From Stentor roeselii (lineage: Eukaryota; Ciliophora; Heterotrichea; Heterotrichida; Stentoridae), in assembly GCA_006503475.1 (NCBI GenBank), contig RSEH01000178.1, positions 34,448 to 98,447 on the forward strand: 64,000 bases of DNA. Direction: 5' to 3'. Below are positions 1 through 9,715 of this stretch, piece by piece. Every line of letters begins with the position of its first letter. Positions within the stretch are counted from its first letter, which is position 1. Under the pieces are notes generated by a model. The model did no database searches. It worked only from the letters and a program-made list of their open reading frames with translations, and was not told the DNA's origin. The position numbers were made by a program, and so were the translations under genes.

Positions 1-2
1 GC

Positions 3-419
3 GAAGTCTTTCATCCGAACTGGCCGACGCTCTGGCCGCGTCTTTTAACAGACGGTCGTCTACGACCAGACCTAATCGACGACCCAGAAGCCGAGAAAGG
101 TCCTTCACAGGCAAGAAACTTCCGATGGACTCAGCCTTTAGAATCAGGAGTGAAAGAAAAGCTATGGGAATGCGAAGAAGAGCGATTCTTATACAAAGCA
201 TGTCTAAGGAAACTCGTAAGACTAAAGGAGGACAAAAGAACTCGACTGCCAGTCTTCCAGCCCGAAGAAAACGTGTACAAAGCACTTCCAAGAAGACTTT
301 ACGTGAACCCTGAAAACCGATACCCAAGCGACGTATGGAGCTGTGAACCAGAAGACGACGCGACGCACATGCGTTGGAGATGGCGAAAATTTGCTGAAAA
401 CGAAGAAGAGTCACTTTAA
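3..419 (+). CDS. Unknown charged protein, 5' end outside the window
   Basis: The frame is open from base 3 to the TAA at 417-419, so the start lies before the window. The 138 visible residues are rich in Arg, Glu, Pro and Trp; the tail contains NRYPSDVWSCEPED and MRWRWRKFAENEEE. I recognise no domain. The first 120 bases are much richer in G+C than the flanks, as expected for coding DNA. A possible fifth 15-nt intron lies at 216-230 (GT...AG, A at position 10). It is in phase and has no stop, so removing it would only delete VRLKE. The gene converges on casein kinase 1, with 66 bp between the stop codons. Confidence 0.6.
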   Translation, partial: EVFHPNWPTLWPRLLTDGRLRPDLIDDPEAEKGPSQARNFRWTQPLESGVKEKLWECEEERFLYKACLRKLVRLKEDKRTRLPVFQPEENVYKALPRRLYVNPENRYPSDVWSCEPEDDATHMRWRWRKFAENEEESL

Positions 420-485
420 GTAGCTAAGATAGTTACTCATCATTAATCATTCTTAGTCTAAAATAGAAAAATCGCAGATATACAG

Positions 486-1448
486 CTATTTCTTGTCTAC
501 TCTCCTTTCTAGTTTTCTTTCCTCATCTTTTCTCTTCGCATCTGATTGAGAACCGATTAATCCACTCCAGTCAAAAATCCCGTCATTTGTGTAGTTTTCC
601 TTTAAAAGCAGTTCTTTAAACAGTCTTTTCAAATACGTGTAGTCTGGCCGGTCCTCAAAGCGTAGGCCTTTGCAATAATTCAAGAAAACAGAGAACTCAG
701 CAGGGAATCCTCTACAAAGAGTTTCAACACTCGTAGCGATTTTAGACTCCATGATTCGTTCGTACTTTTCTTTCTTATTCCCAGCGGGAAGGCCCTGCCA
801 AGGTAAAGATCCTCTTAAGAAGTACATAAAAACATATCCAAGTCCTTCCAAGTCATCTCTTCTGCTCTGCTCAACACCCTGATGAGTGTAAATCGAGGTG
901 TAACGGGCAGTGCCAGTTAAACTTTTCCCTTCACGATAAGGAATATGCTGCTGAGTTCGAGGATCACGATAACGCTTCGCAAGTCCAAAGTCAATGATGA
1001 ACACCTGCTGGGCTTTCCTGCCAAGTCCCACTAAAAAGTTATCAGGTTTGATATCCCGATGCAAGAAGTTCTTGGCATGCATGTACTCGACCCTTGTGAT
1101 CATCTGTTCAGCAAGCATAAGAACAGTCTTAACAGAGAACCGTCTTCCACAGAGTCCCATTAAATCCTCTAAAGAAGGACCTAAAAGGTCAATAACCATC
1201 ACATTGTAGTTGTTTTCAGTGCCGTAGTAGTAAATGTTTGGAATTCCTACACCGCCTTGAAGGTACCTGCAGAGTTTCGACTCGTAAAATAATTGAGGGT
1301 TCTGAGCTCGTGATTCTTCAAGCTTCACTGCGACTTCTTCGTTGCTTGCCACGTTTTGACCGAGGTATATCACTCCGAATGAACCACTTCCGATCTTTTT
1401 CTTCAGTCTGTACTTGTTGCCTACTAGCATGTCGGCTAATGGGTCCAT
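486..1448 (-). CDS. Casein kinase 1 family Ser/Thr kinase
   Basis: A 320-residue protein that is almost entirely kinase domain. Visible motifs are the glycine loop IGSGSFG (19-25), the Lys of VAVKLEES (K42), the catalytic loop HRDIKPDN (130-137), [11 protein letters not shown] (152-162) and the CK1 signature [20 protein letters not shown], followed by [20 protein letters not shown]1 has no APE motif, and none is seen. CK1 kinases phosphorylate pre-primed or acidic sites and act in trafficking, DNA repair and signalling. The C-terminal tail after about residue 295 is short, basic and without a lipidation motif. The start codon faces that of the next gene across 14 bp. Confidence 0.95.
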   Translation of the reverse strand: MDPLADMLVGNKYRLKKKIGSGSFGVIYLGQNVASNEEVAVKLEESRAQNPQLFYESKLCRYLQGGVGIPNIYYYGTENNYNVMVIDLLGPSLEDLMGLCGRRFSVKTVLMLAEQMITRVEYMHAKNFLHRDIKPDNFLVGLGRKAQQVFIIDFGLAKRYRDPRTQQHIPYREGKSLTGTARYTSIYTHQGVEQSRRDDLEGLGYVFMYFLRGSLPWQGLPAGNKKEKYERIMESKIATSVETLCRGFPAEFSVFLNYCKGLRFEDRPDYTYLKRLFKELLLKENYTNDGIFDWSGLIGSQSDAKRKDEERKLERRVDKK

Positions 1449-1462
1449 GTTTATGGAAATAA

Positions 1463-2167
1463 ATGGAAGTCCAGAGAATTTTAGCTGATGATGTCGATGT
1501 TTTAGTGTTTGGAGAAGGCTGTGAGGAGTTCTTGATTCGCATGTTTAGAAGTGATTTCAATGCTTTTGTTGTTAATCAGTGGAATGGAGTTAAACAGGTT
1601 ACGCAGGTGGTTTCTACTGAACATCTTTTTATGCATTTTAACTTTTTTGTTGTTGGAGAAGGGTTGGTTGGTGAAGTGGTTGATGTGTTGAAAAGAGACA
1701 TATACCTCGGAATAGTCACATTCCTCCTCGACGATTCGAACTCCTTCGAAAAATGCTCTGAGCTCTACGACAAGTTCATCCAAGACCAGCAAGTCGCATT
1801 GAAATCACTTCCAGGGAAACTAGGTTTTTGCCAATCTTCAATAATCCCAGAAGACCTAAACCTTCTGACCCACTGGCATTCTTCCGACTCCCATCAACCA
1901 ATCCAAGCAGGTTTAAAAGCAGCTTTATGTTCAGAGCGAAAAGCATCAATCTACCTAAACCAAAACCGTGACGGTGTATTAAACAACGTGAAATTCATAA
2001 CAAAAAGCGAGGAAAAGCCCTTCATAGAAGAAAAACAAAGTATTTTTCTCTGGATGTTCGAAAACTTCATGAGAAAAAACAAGAAACTCGGAATAACTCA
2101 AGACCTTCTCTCAGAGCTTAAAGATTCTTTCGAGACTTTCAACACAAGTTCATGTATTTTAATATAA
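1463..2167 (+). CDS. Degenerate Ras-superfamily-like protein with C-terminal CaaX box
   Basis: 234 residues. By eye the N-terminal part follows the Ras/Rab fold: [16 protein letters not shown] sits where VLLVGEGGVGKTSLIRRF would be, and [16 protein letters not shown] where GAILVYDVTDRESFE would be. The P-loop GKT is therefore replaced by EEF and nucleotide binding is doubtful. The last four residues are CILI, a CaaX box whose final Ile predicts geranylgeranylation (inference). The middle region (about 115-215) is not recognised. The gene diverges from casein kinase 1 (14 bp between starts), and its stop codon touches the next ATG. Kinship with GTPases is a visual alignment only. Confidence 0.55.
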   Translation: MEVQRILADDVDVLVFGEGCEEFLIRMFRSDFNAFVVNQWNGVKQVTQVVSTEHLFMHFNFFVVGEGLVGEVVDVLKRDIYLGIVTFLLDDSNSFEKCSELYDKFIQDQQVALKSLPGKLGFCQSSIIPEDLNLLTHWHSSDSHQPIQAGLKAALCSERKASIYLNQNRDGVLNNVKFITKSEEKPFIEEKQSIFLWMFENFMRKNKKLGITQDLLSELKDSFETFNTSSCILI

Positions 2168-3634
2168 ATGTTGTTTTTTTTGCTTTTCAGTCAAGTGCAA
2201 AGCTTCCGTCCTTCTGAAGGAATCCAGCATTTGCTAAAGCTCTCTTCTGACCAGGACTACGATAACTCAGTGACCTGCAAAAGGCCTTCAGTGAAATCAA
2301 TGGTAAACCTTTGGGAAGCGTATCCGAATTCTTGCATTTTACATGACAAGCACAGTTTTTTATCGATAAAAACTGAAAGGTTTCAATTTGAACGAGGGAC
2401 TGAAGTGCGCTTTGACTTTGTAAAGATTTGGGGAAAAATTTTAGAAAAAAAAGAATTTTTTGACTCTTGGCGCGTGATTGACGGAGAAGGAGTGAATGAT
2501 AAGGGCGGGTTAAGGCAGATGCTTTATGACAATGTCGACTCTTCTTACTTGTTGGGTGAGAAAGACCAGTTGGAAGCAACGATTCAAGCCGTGGAAAATG
2601 ATGGGCTTGAGTTTAAAGGAGATATCGACACTCACTTGTTCATCACTCATCACTTGGCAGGCTTACTCAGTGGCTTCTACTTGACAAGTAGTCCTGTTCT
2701 TAAAGAAAAAGCTGTCCTTTTCGGAGAAAAAGCTCTCAAGTTCTATAAAAACTGGCACCCGTTCGCAAGGTTTAACTTCGAGACTAATCACGGTATTATC
2801 GACAAGATTCACTTGAAACAGTTTGTAAATCTTGGAGAATTTTACATTCTCTTCAGACTTACAAAGGACCAAAGATATGAAAAAGTTATAAACGACACTG
2901 TTAAAGCACTTGAAACACTTACAAGGTATGAAGTCCTTCCAGAATTCGCATCTTTTGAAAAAGGAAAAGTCACTTTTTCAGGGTTTTTGACTGGAAACTC
3001 GGAATCCGCTCAAGTTCAGAGAATTTTGTGGAATAACTGGAAATTAAGTAAAAAGTCACAGCAGGTCTTTAGGACTTTAATGGATATCAATAAAAAGTCA
3101 GTACTTTCTTTACTTCCTTTCACTACCAAGCAAGGTGACGTGGTGATGATCGAGCGAAGGCCGGAGGACTTCGAATATCGCATGAATCTTAAAATGTGCG
3201 CCTGGGCAGGTGTCTTAGCTGAGGAAAACAGAAGAACTATTAATTCCACTGAAATGATTTTAGCTCAGAAGCTCTTCGCAACTTGTATCAAAGCCTTTCG
3301 ATTAAAGGAACCTGCTGATTTTGTTTATTTGGATCCTGAAAAAATTGTTACTAAGGTCAAAGGATTTTCGATTCCTGGAGAAATTTTTGAAAGCTTGTTT
3401 TTTATTTGGAGGTCGCATGGAGACCACTCGCTTAGGAAACTTGGAATTGCACTTTTTGCTGAATTGAAAAATCGGTTTGGGAAAAGGTTTGGATTCGCGG
3501 GGATTGGAAGTGAATTGATGCCTCAGGATTTTTTGAGTAAAAGTTTGAAGTACTTGTTTTTGACTCAGGCTTCACATACTGTCTTCCTTGGAGCTCAGTT
3601 TAATAATGAAGGACATTTGTTAGGTACTAAGTAA
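2168..3634 (+). CDS. Degenerate GH47 alpha-mannosidase-like (EDEM-like) secreted protein
   Basis: 488 residues. A hydrophobic N-terminus (MLFFLLFSQVQSF) looks like a signal peptide and supports this ATG. GH47 landmarks are HLAGLLSGFYL (about 165-175), GEIFESLFFIWRSHGD (compare PETVESLFYLYR), FGKRFGFAGIG, LSKSLKYLFL (compare AETLKYLYLL) and a final NNEGHLL (compare TEAHPL). GH47 enzymes trim Man9 glycans, and EDEM members mark misfolded glycoproteins in the ER. Here the Ca2+-binding Thr appears as Asn, and the M-D-x-L-V-C-F motif as K-G-K-V-T-F, so activity may be lost or altered. The ATG follows directly on the upstream stop codon, so its promoter must lie inside the previous coding region. 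Confidence 0.7.
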   Translation: MLFFLLFSQVQSFRPSEGIQHLLKLSSDQDYDNSVTCKRPSVKSMVNLWEAYPNSCILHDKHSFLSIKTERFQFERGTEVRFDFVKIWGKILEKKEFFDSWRVIDGEGVNDKGGLRQMLYDNVDSSYLLGEKDQLEATIQAVENDGLEFKGDIDTHLFITHHLAGLLSGFYLTSSPVLKEKAVLFGEKALKFYKNWHPFARFNFETNHGIIDKIHLKQFVNLGEFYILFRLTKDQRYEKVINDTVKALETLTRYEVLPEFASFEKGKVTFSGFLTGNSESAQVQRILWNNWKLSKKSQQVFRTLMDINKKSVLSLLPFTTKQGDVVMIERRPEDFEYRMNLKMCAWAGVLAEENRRTINSTEMILAQKLFATCIKAFRLKEPADFVYLDPEKIVTKVKGFSIPGEIFESLFFIWRSHGDHSLRKLGIALFAELKNRFGKRFGFAGIGSELMPQDFLSKSLKYLFLTQASHTVFLGAQFNNEGHLLGTK

Positions 3635-3778
3635 TGATTGAAGGTTAAGGATTTTTAATGTTTTTAAGGATTTGATTATGATTTCGGATAGGGGTTTAAG
3701 GGTTTTTTTGATAGGGGTTTGGTTTTATAGTTTTAGGGATTTTGAAGATTTATTTGGAGTTTTAATATGCTCTTATAA

Positions 3779-5047
3779 ATGGATCAAAAAAACCAAATTA
3801 GATTTTTTTTCCAAACAAAAAAGTCAATTGCTTCTGCTCCTGAAAGAATAGAAGCTAAGGTGCTAAAAGTTAAAAATAAGGAAAAGTTTTTAACCAAGAG
3901 AATCCAAATATGCAGCCAGATTTACGACTTTACTCAAGAATTGAAAAACTATTCAGAGAAGGCTAAGAGACTAAAAGCTTTGCAGGAGCTTAGACTGTTT
4001 TTAAATCATTACCCAATTAATTATCATTCAGATCATTGGCTAGTCTTTAAAATGATTTGCAAGAATATTTTTCGGCCTTTACCACTCAACCAAAATCCAA
4101 GAAACGTAAGACCTCCTCATGAAGGGATTGAAGTGGACATTTTTCATGACCCTTCCTGGATTCATCTTAAAGGAGTTTATGAGATCTTTTTAGATTCATT
4201 TTATCAACTCGAAAAAATATTTCAGAAGGATAAACTAATAAAGACCTTTACACAAGAACTTATCTATTTATTTAATAGTGAAAATGAAGAAGAAAGATTA
4301 TATTTATGGAGAATTTTACAAACCTACTATGATTTTATGATAGGCAATAGGAAATTAATAAGAGAAACAATCTATAATCTTTTTATAACGATTATAGAAA
4401 AAAAATTAACCTTCAATGGAATAAGTGAACTTCTTGTGAAATATTCGGCGATAATCTCTGTGTTTTTAGTCCCATTACGAGAAGATCAGTTGCATTTTTT
4501 TCATAGAATTTTAATTCCGCTTCATTTTCTCGAGACTTCTCATCTTTTTCATAAACAACTTATTGTTTGCTCTGTGAGATATGTTGAAAAAAATCATTCT
4601 TTGGCAATACCACTTTTTGAAGCACTCTTAAAAAATTGGCCTTTCGGAAATGACTATAAAGAACCTTGGTTCCTCGCTGAGATAAATGATGTGATTACTG
4701 TTTGTGAAATTTCAGAATTAGAATCTTTTATTCCCAAATTGACTGAAGATATTATTCGATGCATTTCAAGATCTGAGTTGGAGACCTCTGAAAAAATTAT
4801 TCATTTGATTGAAAGTGGTGGATTTTTTGGTATTATAAGAATTTTCAAACAGTTCACCTTTCCATTGATTTTTAAATCGAATAGTATTTTTACGAAATAT
4901 CACTGGAGTAGTAAACTTATAGAAAATTATTATAGTTTTAGGGATTTCCTAAAAAACATCGACCAAAATGCATTTAATTTTCCAATCTCAAAAACACAGG
5001 GATTTCAATCAATTATATTTAGCATCGAAAAATTAAGATTGTATTAA
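3779..5047 (+). CDS. PP2A regulatory subunit B56 (PPP2R5-type), copy 1
   Basis: 422 residues with the HEAT-like B56 fold. Clear family stretches are KRIQICSQIYDFT near residue 42, FKMICKNIFRPLP near 89, EERLYLWRILQTYYDF (family: ERDxLKTILHRIYGKF), FNGISELL, VPLREDQLHFFHRILIPLH and HSLAIPLFEALLKNWPF. B56 subunits direct the PP2A core enzyme to substrates with LxxIxE motifs. A paralogue of identical length lies at 15501-16769 on the other strand. The usual long acidic tail is absent, and this copy is rich in AT codons. The start ATG follows CTTATAA, the typical context in this window. Confidence 0.92.
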   Translation: MDQKNQIRFFFQTKKSIASAPERIEAKVLKVKNKEKFLTKRIQICSQIYDFTQELKNYSEKAKRLKALQELRLFLNHYPINYHSDHWLVFKMICKNIFRPLPLNQNPRNVRPPHEGIEVDIFHDPSWIHLKGVYEIFLDSFYQLEKIFQKDKLIKTFTQELIYLFNSENEEERLYLWRILQTYYDFMIGNRKLIRETIYNLFITIIEKKLTFNGISELLVKYSAIISVFLVPLREDQLHFFHRILIPLHFLETSHLFHKQLIVCSVRYVEKNHSLAIPLFEALLKNWPFGNDYKEPWFLAEINDVITVCEISELESFIPKLTEDIIRCISRSELETSEKIIHLIESGGFFGIIRIFKQFTFPLIFKSNSIFTKYHWSSKLIENYYSFRDFLKNIDQNAFNFPISKTQGFQSIIFSIEKLRLY

Positions 5048-5938
5048 ACCAATCTTTATTAGTAGTTAAACTTTTTAGTTCCAACTTTAATATTAAAGAC
5101 CTAAGAGCCTAAATGAATAGGAAAATATTTTGTTTAATTATTACAGAATTTAAATCAATGATAAACTAATTAGTTTTTAGTGTTAACTAAACAAAACTAA
5201 TTTTAAGAAATGAGAATGAGCAACGATTTTCTTATCTATGAATTAAGAAATTTAATATTAACTTAGGAATAAAACAAACTTAAGGTTTAAATAAGATTTA
5301 ATCGCATTTAAAATAAAATGAACTTTGTTAATTTGTAAAGCACAACTATCCACTTAACTATCAAATACACTTCCAATGCAAATAAAGAAATAAAATACAC
5401 AATAGTTTAAAAAATATTGAAAATACTATTTAAGTTATTCGATAAGTTAATCGATATGCTTACACTTAAATTAAGAACTTGATTTAGAAGTGTAAAAAAA
5501 TATTTTTTAACTTCGTTTAATTAATCAGATTTGCTTAATTACTCAGCAATACCTGATGAGTTTTGATAAATTTGCAATGATATTTAATAGATTGCTCATG
5601 CAGGAAGAATAGTCATTTTGAGCAAGATATTCAAGGGAGATCAATAGAAAACTTTAAGTTTATGATATTAACAATCAAGAATATGAAAAAGATTTCTTAG
5701 GGTTAGTATTTTACTGAAGTACATACAACCCACACTATTTAATCGCATTAGGCTAAATGATGACTGCAATAATTTGATAAAAGTTTTGGCATTGATCTTA
5801 TGGAAATTAATGAAATCGTTAAATAAACTTATGATGTTAATGTGGAGAGAAGGCTTGAAGCACCCGATGATGTTCTAAAAGTAAAAAAAATCCTAGCATA
5901 ATAAAGGCAATAAAAAAAGGAATATTCTATATTATAAA
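5048..5938. other. AT-rich gap with coding-like debris near its 3' end
   Basis: No open gene is present. Stop triplets occur in all frames at about the density expected for such AT-rich DNA. The last 300 bases are less AT-rich and hold fragments that read like protein on the + strand: VYDINNQEYEKDFLGL (from about 5660) and, in another frame, FDKSFGIDLMEINEIVK then VNVERRLEAPDDVLKVKK (about 5775-5895). I read this as possible gene debris; no family is recognised. Confidence 0.4.
5640..5905 (+). pseudogene. Possible decayed coding fragment, unknown family
   Basis: Two coding-like segments in different frames with several TAA/TGA triplets between them (see the previous entry). The second segment is rich in Asp, Glu, Val and Arg codons, unlike the surrounding spacer. 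It ends about 35 bases before the ATG of the coiled-coil gene and could also be that gene's regulatory region. No start, no family match; a low-confidence call. Confidence 0.25.
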
Positions 5939-7189
5939 ATGGCAGAGGAGGTGAATATTCTTTTGAAAGGAGGGTATTCTATCACTTTATCAACAAGCTT
6001 AGATAAAGTAAAAGCCCTAGTTCATTCAAGAAATAAAGTGAAAAAATGGGAAGGATACATTCAAGGTTTTAAGCATCAAACATTTATATATTTAGCAAAA
6101 TTACCAAATCTAATCCAAAGAAGACTAGAAATCAACCAGTTTTCTCTTGAGCCAATATACTTATCAGGCCTATTGGGTTCAGGACATTGCTACAGTAAAA
6201 AACCGATAGAAGGATCTATAGTACCCACAAAGAAGATGTATCCAAATATCCCAGTAAACAAAATTTCTAATTTTCATTGTGGGGATAATATGATTAGTCC
6301 AGATGATAGAGTGAATGAAGGAACAGTTGTCAATATATATCAAGATACTCCTAGAGCTGAAGAGCTTGAAAAAATTAATCAAGAATTGAAAAATGAAAAA
6401 GAAAAAGAAGAATTCAAAAAAGAAAAACAAACATTGGAGAACGATATTAAACATTTGCGTAATAAAAATATTGAATTAGTGGAACTATCAGAAAACTTGA
6501 GAGAAGAATTTAAAAATTTAGAAAAAGATAAAAGAAAATTAGAAGAAGATAAAAGCAAATTAGAAGAAGACAAAAGCAAATTAGAAGAAGACAAAAGTAA
6601 ATTAGAGCAAGAATCAAAAATTTTAAGTGAAAAATTTGAACAAATACAGGAAAAGAATAAAAAGTTAGAAGAGGATTCCAAAATTTTGAGTGAAAAATAT
6701 GAAAAAGTACGAGATGATAATATTAAAGGTCTTAAGCAAAAACTTATAGAATATGAAAACATAATAATTCAAAAAGAAAAGGAGATTCAGGCTCTGAAGG
6801 ATGAATATGAACGTGAAAAAATCGCTAATAACCAAATTATGGATAAGATGCATAAACAAATGGGACAAATTATAGACTCTAAGGAAGCAGAAATAAAAAG
6901 ATTGGAATTTGAAGTTAAAAGACTTCGCGAAGAAAAAGACTTATTCGAAAAAAGAATATCAGAAATGAGAATCACTCAGAATACACTAATAAAAGATATT
7001 GAAAAAAGAACTAATGCAGAAAGTACTTTAAGATTAGAACTAAGAATGAGTAGTGTTCCAGATCGTTTGAAGATGCTTGAAGTTTGGTTTCACGAAGATG
7101 ATAAAAACAAAATTACCAAGAATATTCTTGTTACTAACTGTGGAAATTATATATTTTATTGTAAGGTTGTTTCAGGTATTGATCATTAG
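5939..7189 (+). CDS. Coiled-coil protein with unrecognised N-terminal domain
   Basis: 416 residues. Residues 1 to about 135 form a globular-looking region (GGYSITLSTSLDKVKAL, YIQGFKHQTFIYLAKLPNL, YLSGLLGSGHCYSKKP) that I do not recognise. About 140-375 is a continuous charged coiled coil with heptads. It includes a 7-residue unit KLEEDKS repeated three times (about 200-220), encoded by near-identical 21-bp repeats. A short non-coil tail (VPDRLKMLEVWFHEDDKNK...) closes the protein. Codon use is strongly AT-biased. The gene sits alone between two gaps. Coding-like debris directly downstream (7192-7480) raises the possibility that the protein was once longer. Confidence 0.75.
   Translation: MAEEVNILLKGGYSITLSTSLDKVKALVHSRNKVKKWEGYIQGFKHQTFIYLAKLPNLIQRRLEINQFSLEPIYLSGLLGSGHCYSKKPIEGSIVPTKKMYPNIPVNKISNFHCGDNMISPDDRVNEGTVVNIYQDTPRAEELEKINQELKNEKEKEEFKKEKQTLENDIKHLRNKNIELVELSENLREEFKNLEKDKRKLEEDKSKLEEDKSKLEEDKSKLEQESKILSEKFEQIQEKNKKLEEDSKILSEKYEKVRDDNIKGLKQKLIEYENIIIQKEKEIQALKDEYEREKIANNQIMDKMHKQMGQIIDSKEAEIKRLEFEVKRLREEKDLFEKRISEMRITQNTLIKDIEKRTNAESTLRLELRMSSVPDRLKMLEVWFHEDDKNKITKNILVTNCGNYIFYCKVVSGIDH
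6536..6598 (+). repeat. 21-bp in-frame tandem repeat (3 units)
   Basis: Three adjacent 21-bp units encode KLEEDKS, with one or two silent differences (GAT/GAC); a partial fourth unit encodes KLEQE. The unit length of three heptad codon sets keeps the coiled-coil register. It looks like recent slippage or unequal exchange inside the coil. Confidence 0.85.
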
Positions 7190-7191
7190 AT

Positions 7192-7480
7192 TGTATGTTT
7201 TTTGAAGTTTGTTAAGGAAATATAGCTTCGAAAAATACAAGCAAAGGATCGAGTAATTTTTAGATAGACAGTAAAGTAAAAAAAGTATATTGTAATTTAA
7301 TATTAGTGAAGATTTTTAATATAGATGAATTCGGACCTCAAAATAATACCAGCTACAAGTTAACTCATCCGAAATCAATTGAAATGAGAAATAAATTTCC
7401 TGAGTGCGCTGAATATGAATAATAGATAGGTATAGTTAGATATTTTTATTAAAATTATAGTGGACAAGATTTAAAATAAT
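7192..7480 (+). pseudogene. Possible decayed coding fragment downstream of the coiled-coil gene
   Basis: Frame 1 (from 7192) has a 52-codon stop-free run at 7264-7419 with balanced codon use, containing VKIFNIDEFGPQNNTSYK and THPKSIEMRNKFPECAEYE. It is flanked by TAA at 7213, TAG at 7261, TAA-TAG at 7420-7425 and TAA at 7450 and 7477. No ATG-led gene is possible. It may be the shifted, decayed remainder of the preceding gene or an unrelated relic. No family is recognised. Confidence 0.3.
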
Positions 7481-8707
7481 GAGGTAGGGTAAAAACTTTA
7501 TTTTATAATAGTTTTCATTTGGAATGCCTAGGAATATAGCTAAGCATTGAAATCTTATTCAATTATTAATAAAATCTATTGTATCAATAGAGTAGTTTAT
7601 TTTAGACAATATAGAGTATAATAATTATTAATTACTATTTTATTTTTAATATCAATTACTAAACTCATCATAAGTATTAATGATAATAGTTCATAATTTA
7701 AGATATATTTTTATACTACCATATTTTGATTATTAACTAATAATTTCTTATTAATCTGTAAACTATTGCAATTTTTAACTTTGCGTAAAGAATTACAATG
7801 AGAAAAAGTCAGTTCTTAAACATTTAAGACCTAACCAATATGTTGAGGTATTAGGGATTTTTCAACACTTATATAGTAACAGCTTCACTCCTTTGAAGAT
7901 AGTCAATTTTCTTCAGTGATAAATGGTGCATTATTTTCTGATTCTCTATTTTTCAAGATACTTCTAAGTATTTGCCATGACATCCGTAAATATTATTGTA
8001 GGAACCTCCAGAGGGTAGTTAATATCAGTCATTTTTTATTAATTTAGTTTGACAATTTATTACTTAAATAATGATGAAATATTTATATTAAGGATTAACA
8101 AATTTAGGATAGACTATAAAAAAATGGTTTTATTAAGGGAAAGGCGTCAATCGATTAATTAGACTTTAGGTATTTGCAGAATAATTGATATATAAATTTC
8201 CTTTATTATAGCATTCATGTTTTTTGATTATGATCTTAAATCTTATATGCTTGAACTATTCTTTGAATTAAACTAATTCTTTTTTGAATTGAAATTTAGT
8301 GAATTGTGTAATCTCACAGCTTTAATGTGAATATTTTATTTAGAAAAAGTGATTATTTTTATTATTTAGTTATGTCACTAGTGCTTGTTGTCCAATACTT
8401 ATTTCATAAATGAATAACAATTACATATATACTGTGAATGAAAAGGGGAAGAATATAGATATTAGACTGAGGATAATCAATTTGATATGATTTCGATAAA
8501 ATACATTAATTTATAAGTTCGAAAATACTAAAAATAAATATTCCGAAAAATTATTTCTCAACGACTAACATCACAATAATCTCTTATTATTTTACCTAAA
8601 TTACGCTATGATTTAAACTATTATCAAATGAAGCCATTTTAAGATATACAATATATATTAACAATAATGATTTCCTTAAACCCTTAACTAATAAACTAAT
8701 CCTAATT
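7481..8707. other. AT-rich spacer, no feature seen
   Basis: About 1.2 kb of AT-rich sequence with stops in all six frames, no tandem repeat and no recognisable RNA gene. It separates two genes that converge on it: the coiled-coil gene on + and the methyltransferase on -. Confidence 0.6.
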
Positions 8708-9715
8708 TCAATGACTTCTCTTGAATATCACACAAATAAAATCCAAGTTCAATTCCATAATTTCTTCATCAATCATATTTCCAATTTCCTTCAATGCAAG
8801 CTCAAAAATTTCTCCTTTTTTATCTTCATCTCTGTCTAAAGCAGTAAAAAGAGGATTTTTCATCATAACTCTCATCATATCAGTCATACTTGTTTTGAAC
8901 TTTTCCTTATCTTGATCACTAAGAAATTCAGAATAATTTGGAAATGGAATTTTTCCGTATTTAGACTTGATTATTTCGATTTGATCTCCGAAAGGTTCAA
9001 GGATTTGATGAATCTCTTGTATATGGTAAGGATAAGAATGCCAGACATAGTTCTTGAATTCATTTTCAGTGATGATCTTCTTTTCTAGAAGTCTTTTAAT
9101 TGATCCAAAAGTGTACCTTGCAACACTTGGGTCTTGGTCTAGTTTTTCTCGTGCATTTATGATCATTACAAATACTCCACCTATTGCAAGTTCGTTAATT
9201 CTTATTCTGAGGAGGTTGGTCAAATCTTTGAAGCTTTGCTTTTTAGCATTTTCGAAGACCCAGCCATATTCTTCGGACTCTCGAGGCTGCTTTTCGGATA
9301 AGTAGTGAAGTGCATATGAACTGAACCCCAAATGCACTGAACCTTCAGGAACAATTTGATTAAAAAAACTTCTTCCAATCGTTGAGAAAAAGATGTTATC
9401 ATGCTTCAAATAAGTCTCCTCACTTTCATTTATAGTATTAAAAACTACCTGCCAATTGTTTTCAGGTAAATCTGTGTGAAGAATCGAGACAGGGATCGAA
9501 TGAGATTCTCTAAACAACTTTAAGACCTCAGCAAGAACTATCATTGAATTCCGACCTTCAGAACATCCATAGTCAACGATGCTGATGAGTTCAGATGACA
9601 AGGATTCAACTGAGTTTAAGGATGAGAGGAGGTCTGGTACGAATTTCAATGAAACCTGAAGCTGCCTTTGGGAGACCTTGTTGTAGCCATGAAGTCCTTT
9701 CGACTGGAAAGCCAT
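8708..9715 (-). CDS. SABATH-type SAM-dependent carboxyl methyltransferase, copy 1
   Basis: 335 residues. Family motifs: GYNKVSQRQLQ at the N-terminus (family: Y..NS..Q), IVDYGCSEGRNSM (motif I, SAM binding, about 47-59), SILHTDLPENNW (motif II, the family's D-L-P-x-N-D-F), IGRSFFNQIVPEGSVHLGFSSYALHYLS (compare GSFY.RLFP..S..F..SS..LHWLS) and GGVFVMIINARE. The family (Pfam Methyltransf_7) methylates carboxyl groups of small acids such as salicylate, jasmonate or indole-acetate in plants. The substrate here is unknown. It terminates at TGA. The second copy is at 20610-21617; both have CAGTAAT(AT)AA before ATGGC. Confidence 0.88.
   Translation of the reverse strand: MAFQSKGLHGYNKVSQRQLQVSLKFVPDLLSSLNSVESLSSELISIVDYGCSEGRNSMIVLAEVLKLFRESHSIPVSILHTDLPENNWQVVFNTINESEETYLKHDNIFFSTIGRSFFNQIVPEGSVHLGFSSYALHYLSEKQPRESEEYGWVFENAKKQSFKDLTNLLRIRINELAIGGVFVMIINAREKLDQDPSVARYTFGSIKRLLEKKIITENEFKNYVWHSYPYHIQEIHQILEPFGDQIEIIKSKYGKIPFPNYSEFLSDQDKEKFKTSMTDMMRVMMKNPLFTALDRDEDKKGEIFELALKEIGNMIDEEIMELNLDFICVIFKRSH

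Noticed and set aside
5048-8707. Reading AT-rich gaps with TAA/TAG as Gln and TGA as Trp gives long protein-like frames
   Set aside because: If all stops are sense, every frame is open, and the stop density in these gaps is about that expected for their base composition. Intact neighbouring genes clearly use the standard code.
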